Source: a virus
IMG/VR virus record: IMGVR_UViG_3300042691_008783
Span: 1 to 50,611 of that record
Length of the DNA: 50,611 nucleotides
Strand: one strand, 5' to 3'
Below the pieces are notes generated by a model. That model ran no database searches. It was not told where the DNA came from and saw nothing but the letters and a program-made list of their open reading frames with translations. This document shows, piece by piece, positions 18,901 through 25,728 of the stretch. The position numbers and the translations under genes were made by a program. The first letter of the stretch is position 1. Each line of letters begins with the position of its first letter.

Positions 18901-19385
18901 ACCAGCTGGGCTTTCTGTTCTGCTGTTAGTGTTCGAAGACTTTCTAGCTTTTCTACTGTTGTCTTGCCTGCTTTGAAGTTAGCTAACGCTTTCTCAAACT
19001 CTGCGTCAGTCATTGTTGGAAGTACAGCCTTCGTCTGCTGAGGTACAGGGCGTGATGAGAAACGTAATGCAGGGATAACATCACCCTTGAACTTAACGTT
19101 CTCTACTCCTAGCACGATCTGCTTACCAATATACTGCTCCCAGTCCATTGTGCCGAACAGCTTCTCCATACGTGTGAAGTTTGCAATCTGTAGCACCATT
19201 GGCTTCTGAAATTCTTTTAGCTTGGCGAAAGGCTTAGATTCTGTGCCTCCCTGCGATGTGAACTCGCCTACGTAGATCTTCTCTATTGTTACTACTACGG
19301 GTGTGTACTTCCCGTCAACCTCAAGGTCCCACGACCCTAAGTACTTCTGATCCTGAATCAGATTTCTCCAGTGTTTCTTACTCAT
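18897..19385 (-). CDS. Recombination-module conserved protein (162 aa)
   Basis: Matches by eye a phage family with the pattern KHWRNLI...YLGSWDL..DGKYTPVVVTI, then KPMVLQIANFTRMEKLFGT and a YIGKQIVLGVENVKFKGDVIPALRFSSR strand region. The family usually sits beside the recombination exonuclease. The beta-rich core suggests an OB-like fold. The C-terminal 35 residues are helical. A DNA-binding or annealing accessory role is inferred only from position. Confidence 0.75.
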   Translation of the reverse strand: MSKKHWRNLIQDQKYLGSWDLEVDGKYTPVVVTIEKIYVGEFTSQGGTESKPFAKLKEFQKPMVLQIANFTRMEKLFGTMDWEQYIGKQIVLGVENVKFKGDVIPALRFSSRPVPQQTKAVLPTMTDAEFEKALANFKAGKTTVEKLESLRTLTAEQKAQLV

Positions 19386-19402
19386 ACTTTATTTGAATTA
19401 AA

Positions 19403-19804
19403 TTATTGCGGTGTAAAATTAGACAATTTTGATGACAATTCATAGTACCTGTCCAACTTTTTTGTTAGTACTGCCTTCCTTACCATTAAATCATCTAGCG
19501 TATTTAAGTCCTTCTCGACTGATATTAAGTAGTTTACCTTGTTCAGACGTCGTGTGTATGTGTTCTGACATACAAAGTAACATCCGTCAAGCCAGCCTTC
19601 AGTCTCGAATACCTTTCTTTCTTCCTCACTGACGTCTTCGTAGTGGTCGCCTGCTAGCTGTACGTTCTTGATCTCAAACCGTCCGTCATCTGCAAACCTT
19701 TCTATCTTCACACCGTGATCGATATAGTAGTGGCTCTTAGGTTCTCTGTCGTCTCCCGTCCAGTATAGTGCTACTGTCTGTTCTAAATCTTGCCATGCTT
19801 TCAT
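19403..19804 (-). CDS. Conserved hypothetical protein (133 aa)
   Basis: The true start is taken as ATG at 19804 (MKAWQDLEQTVALYWTGDDRE) because it overlaps the stop of the 60-aa gene upstream as ATGA. The KIERFADDGRFEIKNVQLAGDHYEDVSEEERKVF region looks like a small beta/alpha fold. The C-terminus is a coiled-coil helix. No catalytic motif identified. Confidence 0.75.
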   Translation of the reverse strand: MKAWQDLEQTVALYWTGDDREPKSHYYIDHGVKIERFADDGRFEIKNVQLAGDHYEDVSEEERKVFETEGWLDGCYFVCQNTYTRRLNKVNYLISVEKDLNTLDDLMVRKAVLTKKLDRYYELSSKLSNFTPQ

Positions 19805-19983
19805 GTTAAACGAATAAAGTTGAGATCTACAATAAAATTGTCGAATATTGATATTGGACAATCGAATACTTCTGTGCTTCCATCTGTCATTAAAAATGTT
19901 ATTTTAATATGATCTGATATTTCATCTGGATAGTCATAAGTTAACTTAACTATATTTGATGGGTTTATCTGTAATGCTTTCAT
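19801..19983 (-). CDS. Small beta-rich protein (60 aa)
   Basis: Begins MKALQINPSNIVKLTYDYPD and has alternating strands (IKITFLMTDGSTEVFDCPIS). Both ends are coupled by ATGA overlaps, to the Myb-like gene upstream and the 133-aa gene downstream. Function unknown. Confidence 0.7.
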   Translation of the reverse strand: MKALQINPSNIVKLTYDYPDEISDHIKITFLMTDGSTEVFDCPISIFDNFIVDLNFIRLT

Positions 19984-20153
19984 AGCGAATTAAATTTATT
20001 TAATTTATTATAGAACCTGTTCACTATAGCATCACTGCTTCTATCAATTATTAAAGATAGTTCTTTGAATCCATTCCTAATATGATTTTTATGCTTTTCT
20101 GCATATTCCATAATGAGTTTATCTTCTTTATCAGTCCATTTTCTCATGCTCAT
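19980..20153 (-). CDS. Myb/SANT-like DNA-binding peptide (57 aa)
   Basis: A gene too short for usual calling. The sequence RKWTDKEDKLIMEYAEKH, a second helix with GFKELSLIIDRSSDAI and a third with VNRFYNKL match the Myb/SANT pattern: Trp in helix 1, a turn, and a basic recognition helix. It would be a single-repeat DNA-binding protein. Stop and next start overlap as ATGA. It could be a transcription regulator or an origin or packaging accessory factor. Confidence 0.7.
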   Translation of the reverse strand: MSMRKWTDKEDKLIMEYAEKHKNHIRNGFKELSLIIDRSSDAIVNRFYNKLNKFNSL

Positions 20154-20376
20154 AGTTTTTTATTTCTGTTATTACTTCTTCCCAGAATTCAATCTGAACT
20201 TCGTTTAAATAAACGTACTCACCTGATAATATTTGGTCAATTAATACAAGTGATGCTTGTTTTGAAGATTCTAAACCTATTGAGTCTATTGTGATACAGC
20301 CATTTTTACAATGTAAAATAGTGTGAATTACCATAAACCTACAAATTAACTCTTCTGCTTTATCTCTCGGTGTCAT
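20131..20376 (-). CDS. Phage hypothetical protein, paralogue of the 9316 gene (81 aa)
   Basis: The order KAEELICRF, SKQASLVLIDQIL, then YLNEVQIEFWEEVITEIKNYE parallels KARELFDKF, AKKCALIAVDEII and YWQQVKQEIEAL in the gene at 9316-9534. A central CKNGCITIDSIG insert is unique to this copy. Such duplicated small proteins are frequent in Bacteroidota phages; role unknown. Confidence 0.75.
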   Translation of the reverse strand: MTPRDKAEELICRFMVIHTILHCKNGCITIDSIGLESSKQASLVLIDQILSGEYVYLNEVQIEFWEEVITEIKNYEHEKMD

Positions 20377-20382
20377 GATTAT

Positions 20383-20463
20383 TTATTTAAGTAGATACCA
20401 AATTATTACTGGTGTTGTCCAAAATACCCATCCAACCCAAGATTCTTTTATGTATGCCTTCAT
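20383..20463 (-). CDS. Possible single-helix membrane peptide (26 aa)
   Basis: ATG lies two bases after the TAG of the ATPase gene. The peptide is MKAYIKESWVGWVFWTTPVI plus IWYLLK, one hydrophobic helix rich in Trp. Its position in a tight operon and its membrane character support it; its very small size limits confidence. Confidence 0.4.
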   Translation of the reverse strand: MKAYIKESWVGWVFWTTPVIIWYLLK

Positions 20464-20465
20464 AA

Positions 20466-20849
20466 CTAATTAGCTGTTAGTTTCATATCACAATCAACAA
20501 CATTAAAACGTCTCTGAAAAGCTACAGACTCCATTGGTAGCTTAACATCAGGCTTACACACAACTACTATCCTTGGATTTATGTAGAAAGGATCTTTACC
20601 TCGATGCTCAACACATACTCCATCCATAGCTGCTGCCGCAAATCGCATTAAGTTGCCAGCGTTCTTTAGTTCTTCTATTATAACTAGTTCTGTGTCTTCC
20701 TTACATCTTTGGTAGAAGAATGGATGTATTGGCTGCGTTCCATCAAGCCAAATCACATTGCTATAATCATTAGCTATCTCTTTGGCTGCTGTAGTCTTTC
20801 CACTACCTCCTGAGCCAATTATTACTGTTATCTTTTCGTGTGCTTTCAT
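20466..20849 (-). CDS. Small P-loop ATPase (127 aa)
   Basis: Walker A GSGGSGKT at residues 12-19 and a Walker B-like ELVIIEELK near 54-62. An FQRRFNVVD motif near 113-121 looks like the sensor or arginine-finger part of a minimal AAA-type domain. The protein is only one domain, so it probably acts on or with another protein. This type is common in Bacteroidota phage early operons. Confidence 0.75.
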   Translation of the reverse strand: MKAHEKITVIIGSGGSGKTTAAKEIANDYSNVIWLDGTQPIHPFFYQRCKEDTELVIIEELKNAGNLMRFAAAAMDGVCVEHRGKDPFYINPRIVVVCKPDVKLPMESVAFQRRFNVVDCDMKLTAN

Positions 20850-21229
20850 TCCTCAATAAATTTAAAACGTTTGCACTCCTTAAATGCAATGAACCCATCT
20901 TGATTAAAACAGTTATACAAAAGACCATCAAAGCTGTGGAACTCAAAAGTTCGCCACCTCTCTATTTCATGGTTTCTTACCAAAACCAACTCACCAACTT
21001 CAGGAAGTACTACTGGACGCTCCTGACTGAAGCCCTGAAGTGTGTACTCGGTGAAAGATAGGCGTGGAGGATCTTTTGGATATTGCCTACCATTGTATGT
21101 ATAGTGTTCTTCGTCAATTAAGAATTTTACAGAAACTGGATACATTCCGTCTGACCATATTCTATCAACAACTCCCCATCCGTACTTTATGTCAAACACT
21201 TTGTCTCCTACTTTAAATACTGTTTTCAT
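20846..21229 (-). CDS. Hypothetical protein with KOW/SH3-like start (127 aa)
   Basis: FKVGDKVFDIKYGWGVVDRIW at the N-terminus resembles the short barrel domains often seen in phage early proteins. A second GELVLVRNHE barrel-like segment and a strand with FNQDGFIAFKECKRFKFI follow. It overlaps the ATPase and 194-aa genes by 4 bases each. No enzymatic motif. Confidence 0.7.
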   Translation of the reverse strand: MKTVFKVGDKVFDIKYGWGVVDRIWSDGMYPVSVKFLIDEEHYTYNGRQYPKDPPRLSFTEYTLQGFSQERPVVLPEVGELVLVRNHEIERWRTFEFHSFDGLLYNCFNQDGFIAFKECKRFKFIEE

Positions 21230-21810
21230 AGTTTATCATTTAATTGTTCATACTGTCCTTCATATTTATGTTTCTGCTCTTCAAGATACAGATTAAGTAC
21301 TCGAATTGTTTTCTCTATGTCTGAAATAAATTCACCCTTCTTTCTGCTCCTTACTACGCGCTTAATTGTTTCGAATTCATACGCATTCAAGCCGTGATCC
21401 TCAGCAAATTTATACAAGCTACCGTTACTGTTGTCGTAGTGACTGTCAATGATAGTAACCTTTAGTGGTTTATTTCCAGCTGTCACATCTATCATATCCA
21501 TGCTAATAAAGAATTCAGCCCCCATATCATTTAATACGACATAGTTGTCTCCATTACTTATTCCTACTACATCGTACTCCTTTCCAACAGTTAGATAAAG
21601 TTCATCTAGTGGAGTTTTTGTTTTCTTTAACACAATTTTAAATAATACTACAGGTTCACAATCAACATAGTAGATGAACCGACCAGTGTACTTCGGAACC
21701 TCTACAAGCCATGCCTCATGCTCGTCAGACTTTCCTATGACCTCAAATTCCTTGCCCTCCATACCTGCATACCAGTGTGACTTAGGTGCGTTCTTTACTC
21801 TTACTTTCAT
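21226..21810 (-). CDS. Hypothetical protein with repeated SH3-like segments (194 aa)
   Basis: Two beta-barrel-like segments, one near residues 1-50 (HWYAGMEGKEFEVIGKSDEHEAW) and one near 70-110 (LYLTVGKEYDVVGISNGDNYV), are followed by a helical C-terminus (KKGEFISDIEKTIRVLNLYL). It may be a nucleic-acid or protein-binding adaptor. No family assigned. Confidence 0.7.
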   Translation of the reverse strand: MKVRVKNAPKSHWYAGMEGKEFEVIGKSDEHEAWLVEVPKYTGRFIYYVDCEPVVLFKIVLKKTKTPLDELYLTVGKEYDVVGISNGDNYVVLNDMGAEFFISMDMIDVTAGNKPLKVTIIDSHYDNSNGSLYKFAEDHGLNAYEFETIKRVVRSRKKGEFISDIEKTIRVLNLYLEEQKHKYEGQYEQLNDKL

Positions 21811-21922
21811 ACTTCTGTTTTAATCGATTTAATTCATCACTTTCTTTCTCTAGACCTTCCTCAAACATCATTAGCTTGAAGTACAGGTACCTTTCCATTA
21901 ACTCGGCAACATGGAAACCCAT
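21782..21922 (-). CDS. Small helical protein (46 aa)
   Basis: MGFHVAELMERYLYFKLMMF followed by a charged coiled coil ending KSKERT. It overlaps the next gene's 5' end by 29 bases in another frame and starts 17 bases after the upstream stop. No upstream ATG in frame. Function unknown. Confidence 0.55.
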   Translation of the reverse strand: MGFHVAELMERYLYFKLMMFEEGLEKESDELNRLKQKYESKSKERT

Positions 21923-21939
21923 GCTTCCTAGATCCTTGC

Positions 21940-22128
21940 CTAGTGTCTTTCATAAAAACGCTTTAGCTTGCATAGTTCCTCCTTGCTTTCTTTAGCTAGT
22001 CTGGTAGGCTGTCCTCGCTTCAGGACTTCATCTATCAGCTTTATTCTTGCTATAATCAAGAACTGATCTACCTGACTGTACTTGTTAATATCTCTAATCA
22101 TTTCCTCCCTGAGCTGCTCATAACGCAT
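21940..22128 (-). CDS. Small helical protein (62 aa)
   Basis: MRYEQLREEMIRDINKYSQV start, then a helix with FLIIARIKLIDEVLKRG and a basic tail. The 5' end overlaps the 3D-domain gene by 31 bases. No recognised motif. Confidence 0.65.
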   Translation of the reverse strand: MRYEQLREEMIRDINKYSQVDQFLIIARIKLIDEVLKRGQPTRLAKESKEELCKLKRFYERH

Positions 22129-22595
22129 ATCGCTACACCTTTAGTTACACCATTGAACGACTGTCCTTTCTCTATCAAGAAATCAATTCTGTTCTTAAAC
22201 CTAGCGTTCATGCAGTCATGTACCACCCATAGACCTTCAATACGTTTGTCCGAATGAGCAGCGTAGATAGTATCACCGTAGTCAAACTTACCACCCCAAC
22301 GTCTGAGTAGGTCGCGCGACAGTGCTACCCACCTGACGCCACGTACTACCTTACTGCCGTCTGCCGTGATGCTTGGATCGCTGTCACACTGTGCTGCCTC
22401 AGCGTTGTAGTACGTTGCAGTAACAGTGTGTATCAGCGGCTTCAGTACTACTGTCTGTGTCTCTACAGTGTGTGTGTCTTTCGGTTTGTGTCTTATTGCT
22501 GCTATTAGTAACAACGTCAGTGCTAGTATTATTCCGTGTGGCAGGTACGTTCTTCTGTAACGTAATGTCTGCCTGTTGAATTTGTATAGTTTCAT
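22098..22595 (-). CDS. Membrane-anchored 3D/RlpA-like double-psi barrel protein (165 aa)
   Basis: A basic N-terminus precedes one membrane helix (about residues 20-34). The exported domain from about 56 has TATYYNAEAAQCD, ITADGS, then DYGDTIYAAH and VVHDCMNARFKNRIDFL with Asp at 127. This is the order of the 3D domain found in lytic transglycosylases (MltA/YabE type) and RlpA-like folds. It may act on peptidoglycan from the inner membrane. Its place in the early block, away from the lysis genes, suggests a role other than final lysis, for example envelope remodelling or exclusion. Confidence 0.75.
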   Translation of the reverse strand: MKLYKFNRQTLRYRRTYLPHGIILALTLLLIAAIRHKPKDTHTVETQTVVLKPLIHTVTATYYNAEAAQCDSDPSITADGSKVVRGVRWVALSRDLLRRWGGKFDYGDTIYAAHSDKRIEGLWVVHDCMNARFKNRIDFLIEKGQSFNGVTKGVAICVMSSSGRK

Positions 22596-22762
22596 TTGTC
22601 AGCGAATTTTAATAGATATAGACCTGTAATTATGAATCCGAGTGAATACCCATCAATGAAGTTTAAGTCGAAAATTATAAATACTAATCCTGTTAGTATT
22701 GGAATTATATTTAAAGTAAACACTACTAAAAATATAAACAGTGATATTGTTTTTGTTCTCAT
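22592..22762 (-). CDS. Small membrane protein (56 aa)
   Basis: Begins MRTKTISLFIFLVVFTLNII and has a second hydrophobic helix (YSLGFIITGLYLL). Its TGA overlaps the ATG of the 3D-domain gene (ATGA), so the two are probably translated together and may act together in the inner membrane. Confidence 0.65.
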   Translation of the reverse strand: MRTKTISLFIFLVVFTLNIIPILTGLVFIIFDLNFIDGYSLGFIITGLYLLKFADK

Positions 22763-22763
22763 A

Positions 22764-22895
22764 TTATTTGGTTTGATCTTTAATTATTCCACAATGCCTG
22801 CATTTTTCTCTCCAGCAAGGAGTAAAGACAATCCAATTGTGCGTATGGTTATTGTACCAGAAGCTATACAACCAGTCTGCTATTTTTCTTTTCAT
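22764..22895 (-). CDS. Small Cys-containing protein (43 aa)
   Basis: Starts MKRKIADWLYSFWYNNHTHN and ends with PCWREKCRHCGIIKDQ. The three cysteines at 27, 32 and 35 plus His34 could hold a zinc ion. The ATG overlaps the upstream TGA, and the stop is one base from the next start. Function unknown. Confidence 0.6.
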   Translation of the reverse strand: MKRKIADWLYSFWYNNHTHNWIVFTPCWREKCRHCGIIKDQTK

Positions 22896-23443
22896 AACTT
22901 CTTAAGTATTAAATTTCCTTCTGAGTCGAGTTTTGGGCGTTGAGCCATTCTAAAATACTTTACATCCTCCATCACAATCATCACTTCTATTTCTGTTGGT
23001 TCTAAGAACGACTCTAAAGTTCTGTCTGATTCAAAATACTTTTCTTTAATCCGAATCAATTCTAATCCTTGAGAATCCATAAATGCTCCTTGGTATTCTT
23101 CACCAATGTGATTCATTATCTCATATACAACTCTACGAGTGTTCTCTTTATTCAACTCCATTGCTTTGTTGAAGCCATCTCTGAATGAACTACTGAATGC
23201 TTGGAAGTTACCTGCGCTTGACGAGTATTCTTCATTAAGTCTTTTATTTGCGTAGTCACTTGCCAACTTCTCAACATCAACTACTCCGAACAATGAATCG
23301 CAGTTTTGTTGTGAAATATAGTACATCCTGCATGACGCTCTTCTTGGTAGATAAGCTACTGGCATGTATAGATTGCTTTCTTCATCTAATTTATGCAGCT
23401 CGTAGCCATCACTTGTTTTCTTCAGTTTTGCTTTCATCTTCAA
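22892..23443 (-). CDS. Conserved phage protein (183 aa)
   Basis: The N-terminal part has KLKKTSDGYELHKLDEESNL; the middle is helical (FRDGFNKAMELNKENTRRVVYE), and the C-terminus has strands (TEIEVMIVMEDVKYF). This arrangement recurs in early regions of Bacteroidota phages without a known role. A second ATG two codons in is an equally good start. Confidence 0.7.
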   Translation of the reverse strand: MKMKAKLKKTSDGYELHKLDEESNLYMPVAYLPRRASCRMYYISQQNCDSLFGVVDVEKLASDYANKRLNEEYSSSAGNFQAFSSSFRDGFNKAMELNKENTRRVVYEIMNHIGEEYQGAFMDSQGLELIRIKEKYFESDRTLESFLEPTEIEVMIVMEDVKYFRMAQRPKLDSEGNLILKKL

Positions 23444-23699
23444 GTTGTTTTAGTTGTTGTCTTAATTGGTCTATACGCATTGATACACGGAATTTAGAAG
23501 AATCATTACCGTGAACTTTGAGCATTTCAAGAACACTTTCATTTTCTGAAATCTGTGCCTTAATCTTTTCAGCTTGTACCCATTTAGAGTTTGCTCCTGC
23601 TATGAAGTCATTTATTACATATGGCTTTAATGAGTCATCTTTTCCCATCATATAAGTCATATCGTAATGATATTCTGCTTCTTCTTCTAGTGTTCTCAT
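23409..23699 (-). CDS. Helical hypothetical protein (96 aa)
   Basis: MRTLEEEAEYHYDMTYMMGK start, YVINDFIAGANSKWVQAEKIK middle and a coiled-coil C-terminus (RIDQLRQQLKQLEDES). The FIAGA.SKWVQAEK pattern is frequent in small Bacteroidota phage proteins. It overlaps the downstream gene by 35 bases. Confidence 0.7.
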   Translation of the reverse strand: MRTLEEEAEYHYDMTYMMGKDDSLKPYVINDFIAGANSKWVQAEKIKAQISENESVLEMLKVHGNDSSKFRVSMRIDQLRQQLKQLEDESKTEENK

Positions 23700-24055
23700 A
23701 ACCCCCTATATTTAATTTCTTTCCTAATAATATCCAAGTGCCAGTCAGCCCCACCATAATCAAGGACTGCCTGAAGGTAGTCGTCGTCCATATCGCATAT
23801 CGCGATCCACGATAACGGCTGGTCACCGTTCGGTCCACGGCTTCCTCTCGTAGCATACTTCCGTACTAACTCAAAGTCGTCGTCTGCATATATACTGATC
23901 TTCTCGATGTTCTTACCACCGTAACGAGCGTAGTCAACACCTCCGTCAACCATCGCGTTTTCACACGAGCAGTGCTTGTAGTCATGCCTACTGTAGCTTA
24001 CTATAGTATCACCGCACTCGTTGCACTTTACTGCATTATAAACTAACTGTCTCAT
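23696..24055 (-). CDS. Zinc-ribbon-like phage protein, DUF7695-like (119 aa)
   Basis: Start placed at ATG 24055 (MRQLVYNAVKCNECGDTIVS) rather than an upstream TTG. Cysteines 11, 14, 29 and 31, with SRHDYKHC and DGGVDYARYGG, match a zinc-ribbon family common in phages. The C-terminal part is acidic (ICDMDDDYLQAVLDYGG). DNA or protein binding is possible; no catalytic residues are seen. Confidence 0.75.
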   Translation of the reverse strand: MRQLVYNAVKCNECGDTIVSYSRHDYKHCSCENAMVDGGVDYARYGGKNIEKISIYADDDFELVRKYATRGSRGPNGDQPLSWIAICDMDDDYLQAVLDYGGADWHLDIIRKEIKYRGL

Positions 24056-24335
24056 CTCTCTTAAATTTAGGTGAACATCCAAGATGTATGGATACTTTAA
24101 ATGCTTGCGCTTTGTACTTAGGTTTTACTTTAAATTCCTTGATAACATCATCAAGTATCTGCATGTACTCAGACTCACTAATCTCGTAAGACATAAAGTC
24201 AATGACCTTCTGTCCTTGCTCGTTTACTTCAGCTTCCTCCACTAGCTTATCAAAATCTGCTGACGGTGTTGATGCCTTGTACATCCTCCTGTAGCACTCA
24301 AACATTGCCGCTTCTTCATTTTTTGTTGCCTTCAT
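24036..24335 (-). CDS. Hypothetical protein (99 aa)
   Basis: Start set at ATG 24335 (MKATKNEEAAMFECYRRMYK) because it forms an ATGA overlap with the small membrane gene upstream. Mostly helical and acidic in the middle, basic at the end (IHLGCSPKFKRDE). No family known. Confidence 0.65.
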   Translation of the reverse strand: MKATKNEEAAMFECYRRMYKASTPSADFDKLVEEAEVNEQGQKVIDFMSYEISESEYMQILDDVIKEFKVKPKYKAQAFKVSIHLGCSPKFKRDETVSL

Positions 24336-24484
24336 AACATCATCCACTTAAACGTTAAAAACATGCCAGCAAACATACTGACAAAACCAAAGCCTATCAT
24401 GCTTAAGCGAAGCAGGCTGTACTTCTGTAATGACCCAAAGACCATGATTGTGAATCCTAAGATCCATAAAGCTAAATATATCAT
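24332..24484 (-). CDS. Small two-helix membrane protein (50 aa)
   Basis: MIYLALWILGFTIMVFGSLQ followed by a basic turn (KYSLLRL) and a second helix ending MML. ATGA coupling to the 24036 gene supports it. It is one of at least five tiny membrane proteins in this operon. Confidence 0.6.
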   Translation of the reverse strand: MIYLALWILGFTIMVFGSLQKYSLLRLSMIGFGFVSMFAGMFLTFKWMML

Positions 24485-24487
24485 AAC

Positions 24488-24712
24488 TTAAAACGGACAG
24501 TCTGGTTTAGCTATCTTAACAAGCGACTGTCTTAAGCTTGTTAGTGTGTGAAACTTACCCTTCAGTACATAACCTATAGATCCACCTTTTGTTATTTGCT
24601 TTAGTATCCTTCCTGTCTTTTTGTTTACTAAGAAGTTGTACTTCTCAACAAATACAAAATCGTGATCGAAACTAAGTGTGTATTTGCAAGTAAAAACTAA
24701 GTTAATACGCAT
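24488..24712 (-). CDS. Conserved small phage protein (74 aa)
   Basis: The pattern YNFLVNKKTGRILKQITKGG, GYVLKGKFHTLTSLR and an end in KPDCPF is a recognisable small family of Bacteroidota phages. It is basic and beta-rich, perhaps nucleic-acid binding. It is the last ordinary gene before the cassette-like array begins at about 24.73 kb. Confidence 0.7.
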   Translation of the reverse strand: MRINLVFTCKYTLSFDHDFVFVEKYNFLVNKKTGRILKQITKGGSIGYVLKGKFHTLTSLRQSLVKIAKPDCPF

Positions 24713-24730
24713 GATTCATGTTCTTTTTTA

Positions 24731-24753
24731 GTGCGCTTATACACTAGTTATGC
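24731..24753 (-). repeat. attC-like half-site S1 at the end of the 24748 gene
   Basis: On the minus strand the stop codon of the 24748-25110 gene lies inside GCATAAC, followed by TAGTGTATAAGCGCAC. This arm resembles site E (26468-26491), where GCTAAC is followed by GGCGTATAAGAG. No matching second arm is seen locally, so it looks like a half-site at the array edge. Confidence 0.45.
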
Positions 24754-25110
24754 AACATTTGACGACAACTCCAATTCGACACCTGTTAAAGCAAAGTATA
24801 GATTTTGAAGTTGATGAACGTATTTAATAGATTCTTCTAAAATAGCCCAAGAATTAAAATAAACTCTACCTTCTTTATGATACTCTAATTTATTTGCTAT
24901 TTGTATTGTTAATTTTTCTTTGTCAAATTGGCTACTTACTTTTGATTTCTTAAAACCAAACTTTAACAACCATTTTTCAGTTAATTCAATAGGCTCAATC
25001 CGTTCGGATTCGTAAATCGTATTGCTAACTTGTATTAATGAACCTCCAATTGATTCTACATCACCTTGTTTAACTAAATTTCCAATTCTTAATTCGTTTG
25101 ATTTTATCAT
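24748..25110 (-). CDS. Cassette-borne conserved protein, ELRIGNLV family (120 aa)
   Basis: Begins MIKSNELRIGNLVKQGDVES and includes IEPIELTEKWLLKFGFKK and a VHQLQNLYFALTGVELEL end. This small family is common in Bacteroidota phages and mobile DNA. The gene is AT-richer than its neighbours. It is preceded by the complete attC-like palindrome at 25144-25222, and its stop codon lies within half-site S1. Confidence 0.75.
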   Translation of the reverse strand: MIKSNELRIGNLVKQGDVESIGGSLIQVSNTIYESERIEPIELTEKWLLKFGFKKSKVSSQFDKEKLTIQIANKLEYHKEGRVYFNSWAILEESIKYVHQLQNLYFALTGVELELSSNVA

Positions 25111-25143
25111 TTTACTTAATTTTAATTGTTAAAAAAATACGTC

Positions 25144-25222
25144 GCATAACAGGTGTTTAGCAAATCGGCTCGACAAGTACGCTATGCTCAAGCCGTTTCG
25201 CTAAGCACCAAAACGTTATAAG
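25144..25222 (-). repeat. Complete attC-like imperfect palindrome (site B)
   Basis: Outer ends GCATAAC and GTTATAAG enclose paired arms GGTGTTTAGC / GCTAAGCACC (9 of 10 pair) and CGGCT / AGCCG (perfect), with a 20-base central loop. This is the layout of an integron attC site: outer R boxes, then paired L arms with short unpaired spacers. It lies between the stop of the 25272 gene and the start of the 24748 gene. A second perfect palindrome, GTTATAAG / CTTATAAC (25215-25222 and 25248-25255), adjoins it. Confidence 0.55.
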
Positions 25223-25256
25223 CAAGTGTGCGAAAATGCCCACCAGACTTATAACA

Positions 25257-25704
25257 CGGGTTAAGCAAAATTTAAACCTTGCTTCCCGCCTGTAACTCAA
25301 TTAACTTATCACACAATTCATCAATAGTCCAATCGCCTTCTTCAATTCCTTCGTGGCTAAAATTTATTGCGGTGTATTCAAATGGATTGTAACCACTTTC
25401 AAGTCCAAGTTCTTCAATTACTTTTATTGCCTCTTCGCTTTCTGAAACCATTGTTAACTCTCCATCATCTAATGGTCCGTAAACTTCGGAGTGCTTTCCT
25501 AAAACTTCACCCCAATAAATTTCAATTCCATTTTCTAAAAGAACTTTTACCTTTTCCTTTTCGGCAATAAAAACACCAGTTAATTGTCCTTGTCTTCCGC
25601 AATTAAATTTTAATCTGTAAATCGCTTTCATTTTGTTATTTGTTTTTATATTGTTAATGAGGTATTAACCCACCTCACATAAGGTTTAAACTTCGCTTAG
25701 CCCG
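25257..25704. repeat. Long inverted repeat enclosing the 25272 gene
   Basis: The 22-base arms at 25257-25278 and 25683-25704 pair at 19 of 22 positions. The gene at 25272-25631 lies between them, with its stop codon inside the left arm. GTTAGC follows the right arm at 25710-25715. The layout is that of a stem with a gene in the loop, or of terminal inverted repeats. Confidence 0.6.
25272..25631 (-). CDS. Cassette-borne hypothetical protein (119 aa)
   Basis: MKAIYRLKFNCGRQGQLTGV start, IYWGEVLGKHSEVYGPLDD core and an acidic C-terminal half (EEGDWTIDELCDKLIEL). I recognise the CGRQG...GEVLGKHSEVYG pattern as a small family spread in Bacteroidota mobile DNA; function unknown. The gene is single, AT-rich and enclosed by a 22-base inverted repeat. 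Confidence 0.75.
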   Translation of the reverse strand: MKAIYRLKFNCGRQGQLTGVFIAEKEKVKVLLENGIEIYWGEVLGKHSEVYGPLDDGELTMVSESEEAIKVIEELGLESGYNPFEYTAINFSHEGIEEGDWTIDELCDKLIELQAGSKV

Positions 25705-25709
25705 AAAAC

Positions 25710-25728
25710 GTTAGCAGATATTTTAAAA
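25710..25728 (-). repeat. attC-like R box after the 25729 gene (site C)
   Basis: On the minus strand, right after the TAG of the 25729 gene, CTGCTAACG leads into TTTTCGGGCTAAGCGAAG. The same order (TAACG, then T-rich, then GGCTTAGCGAA-like) occurs at site B and site D. Its arm pairs with 25257-25278 across the 25272 gene. Confidence 0.45.
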
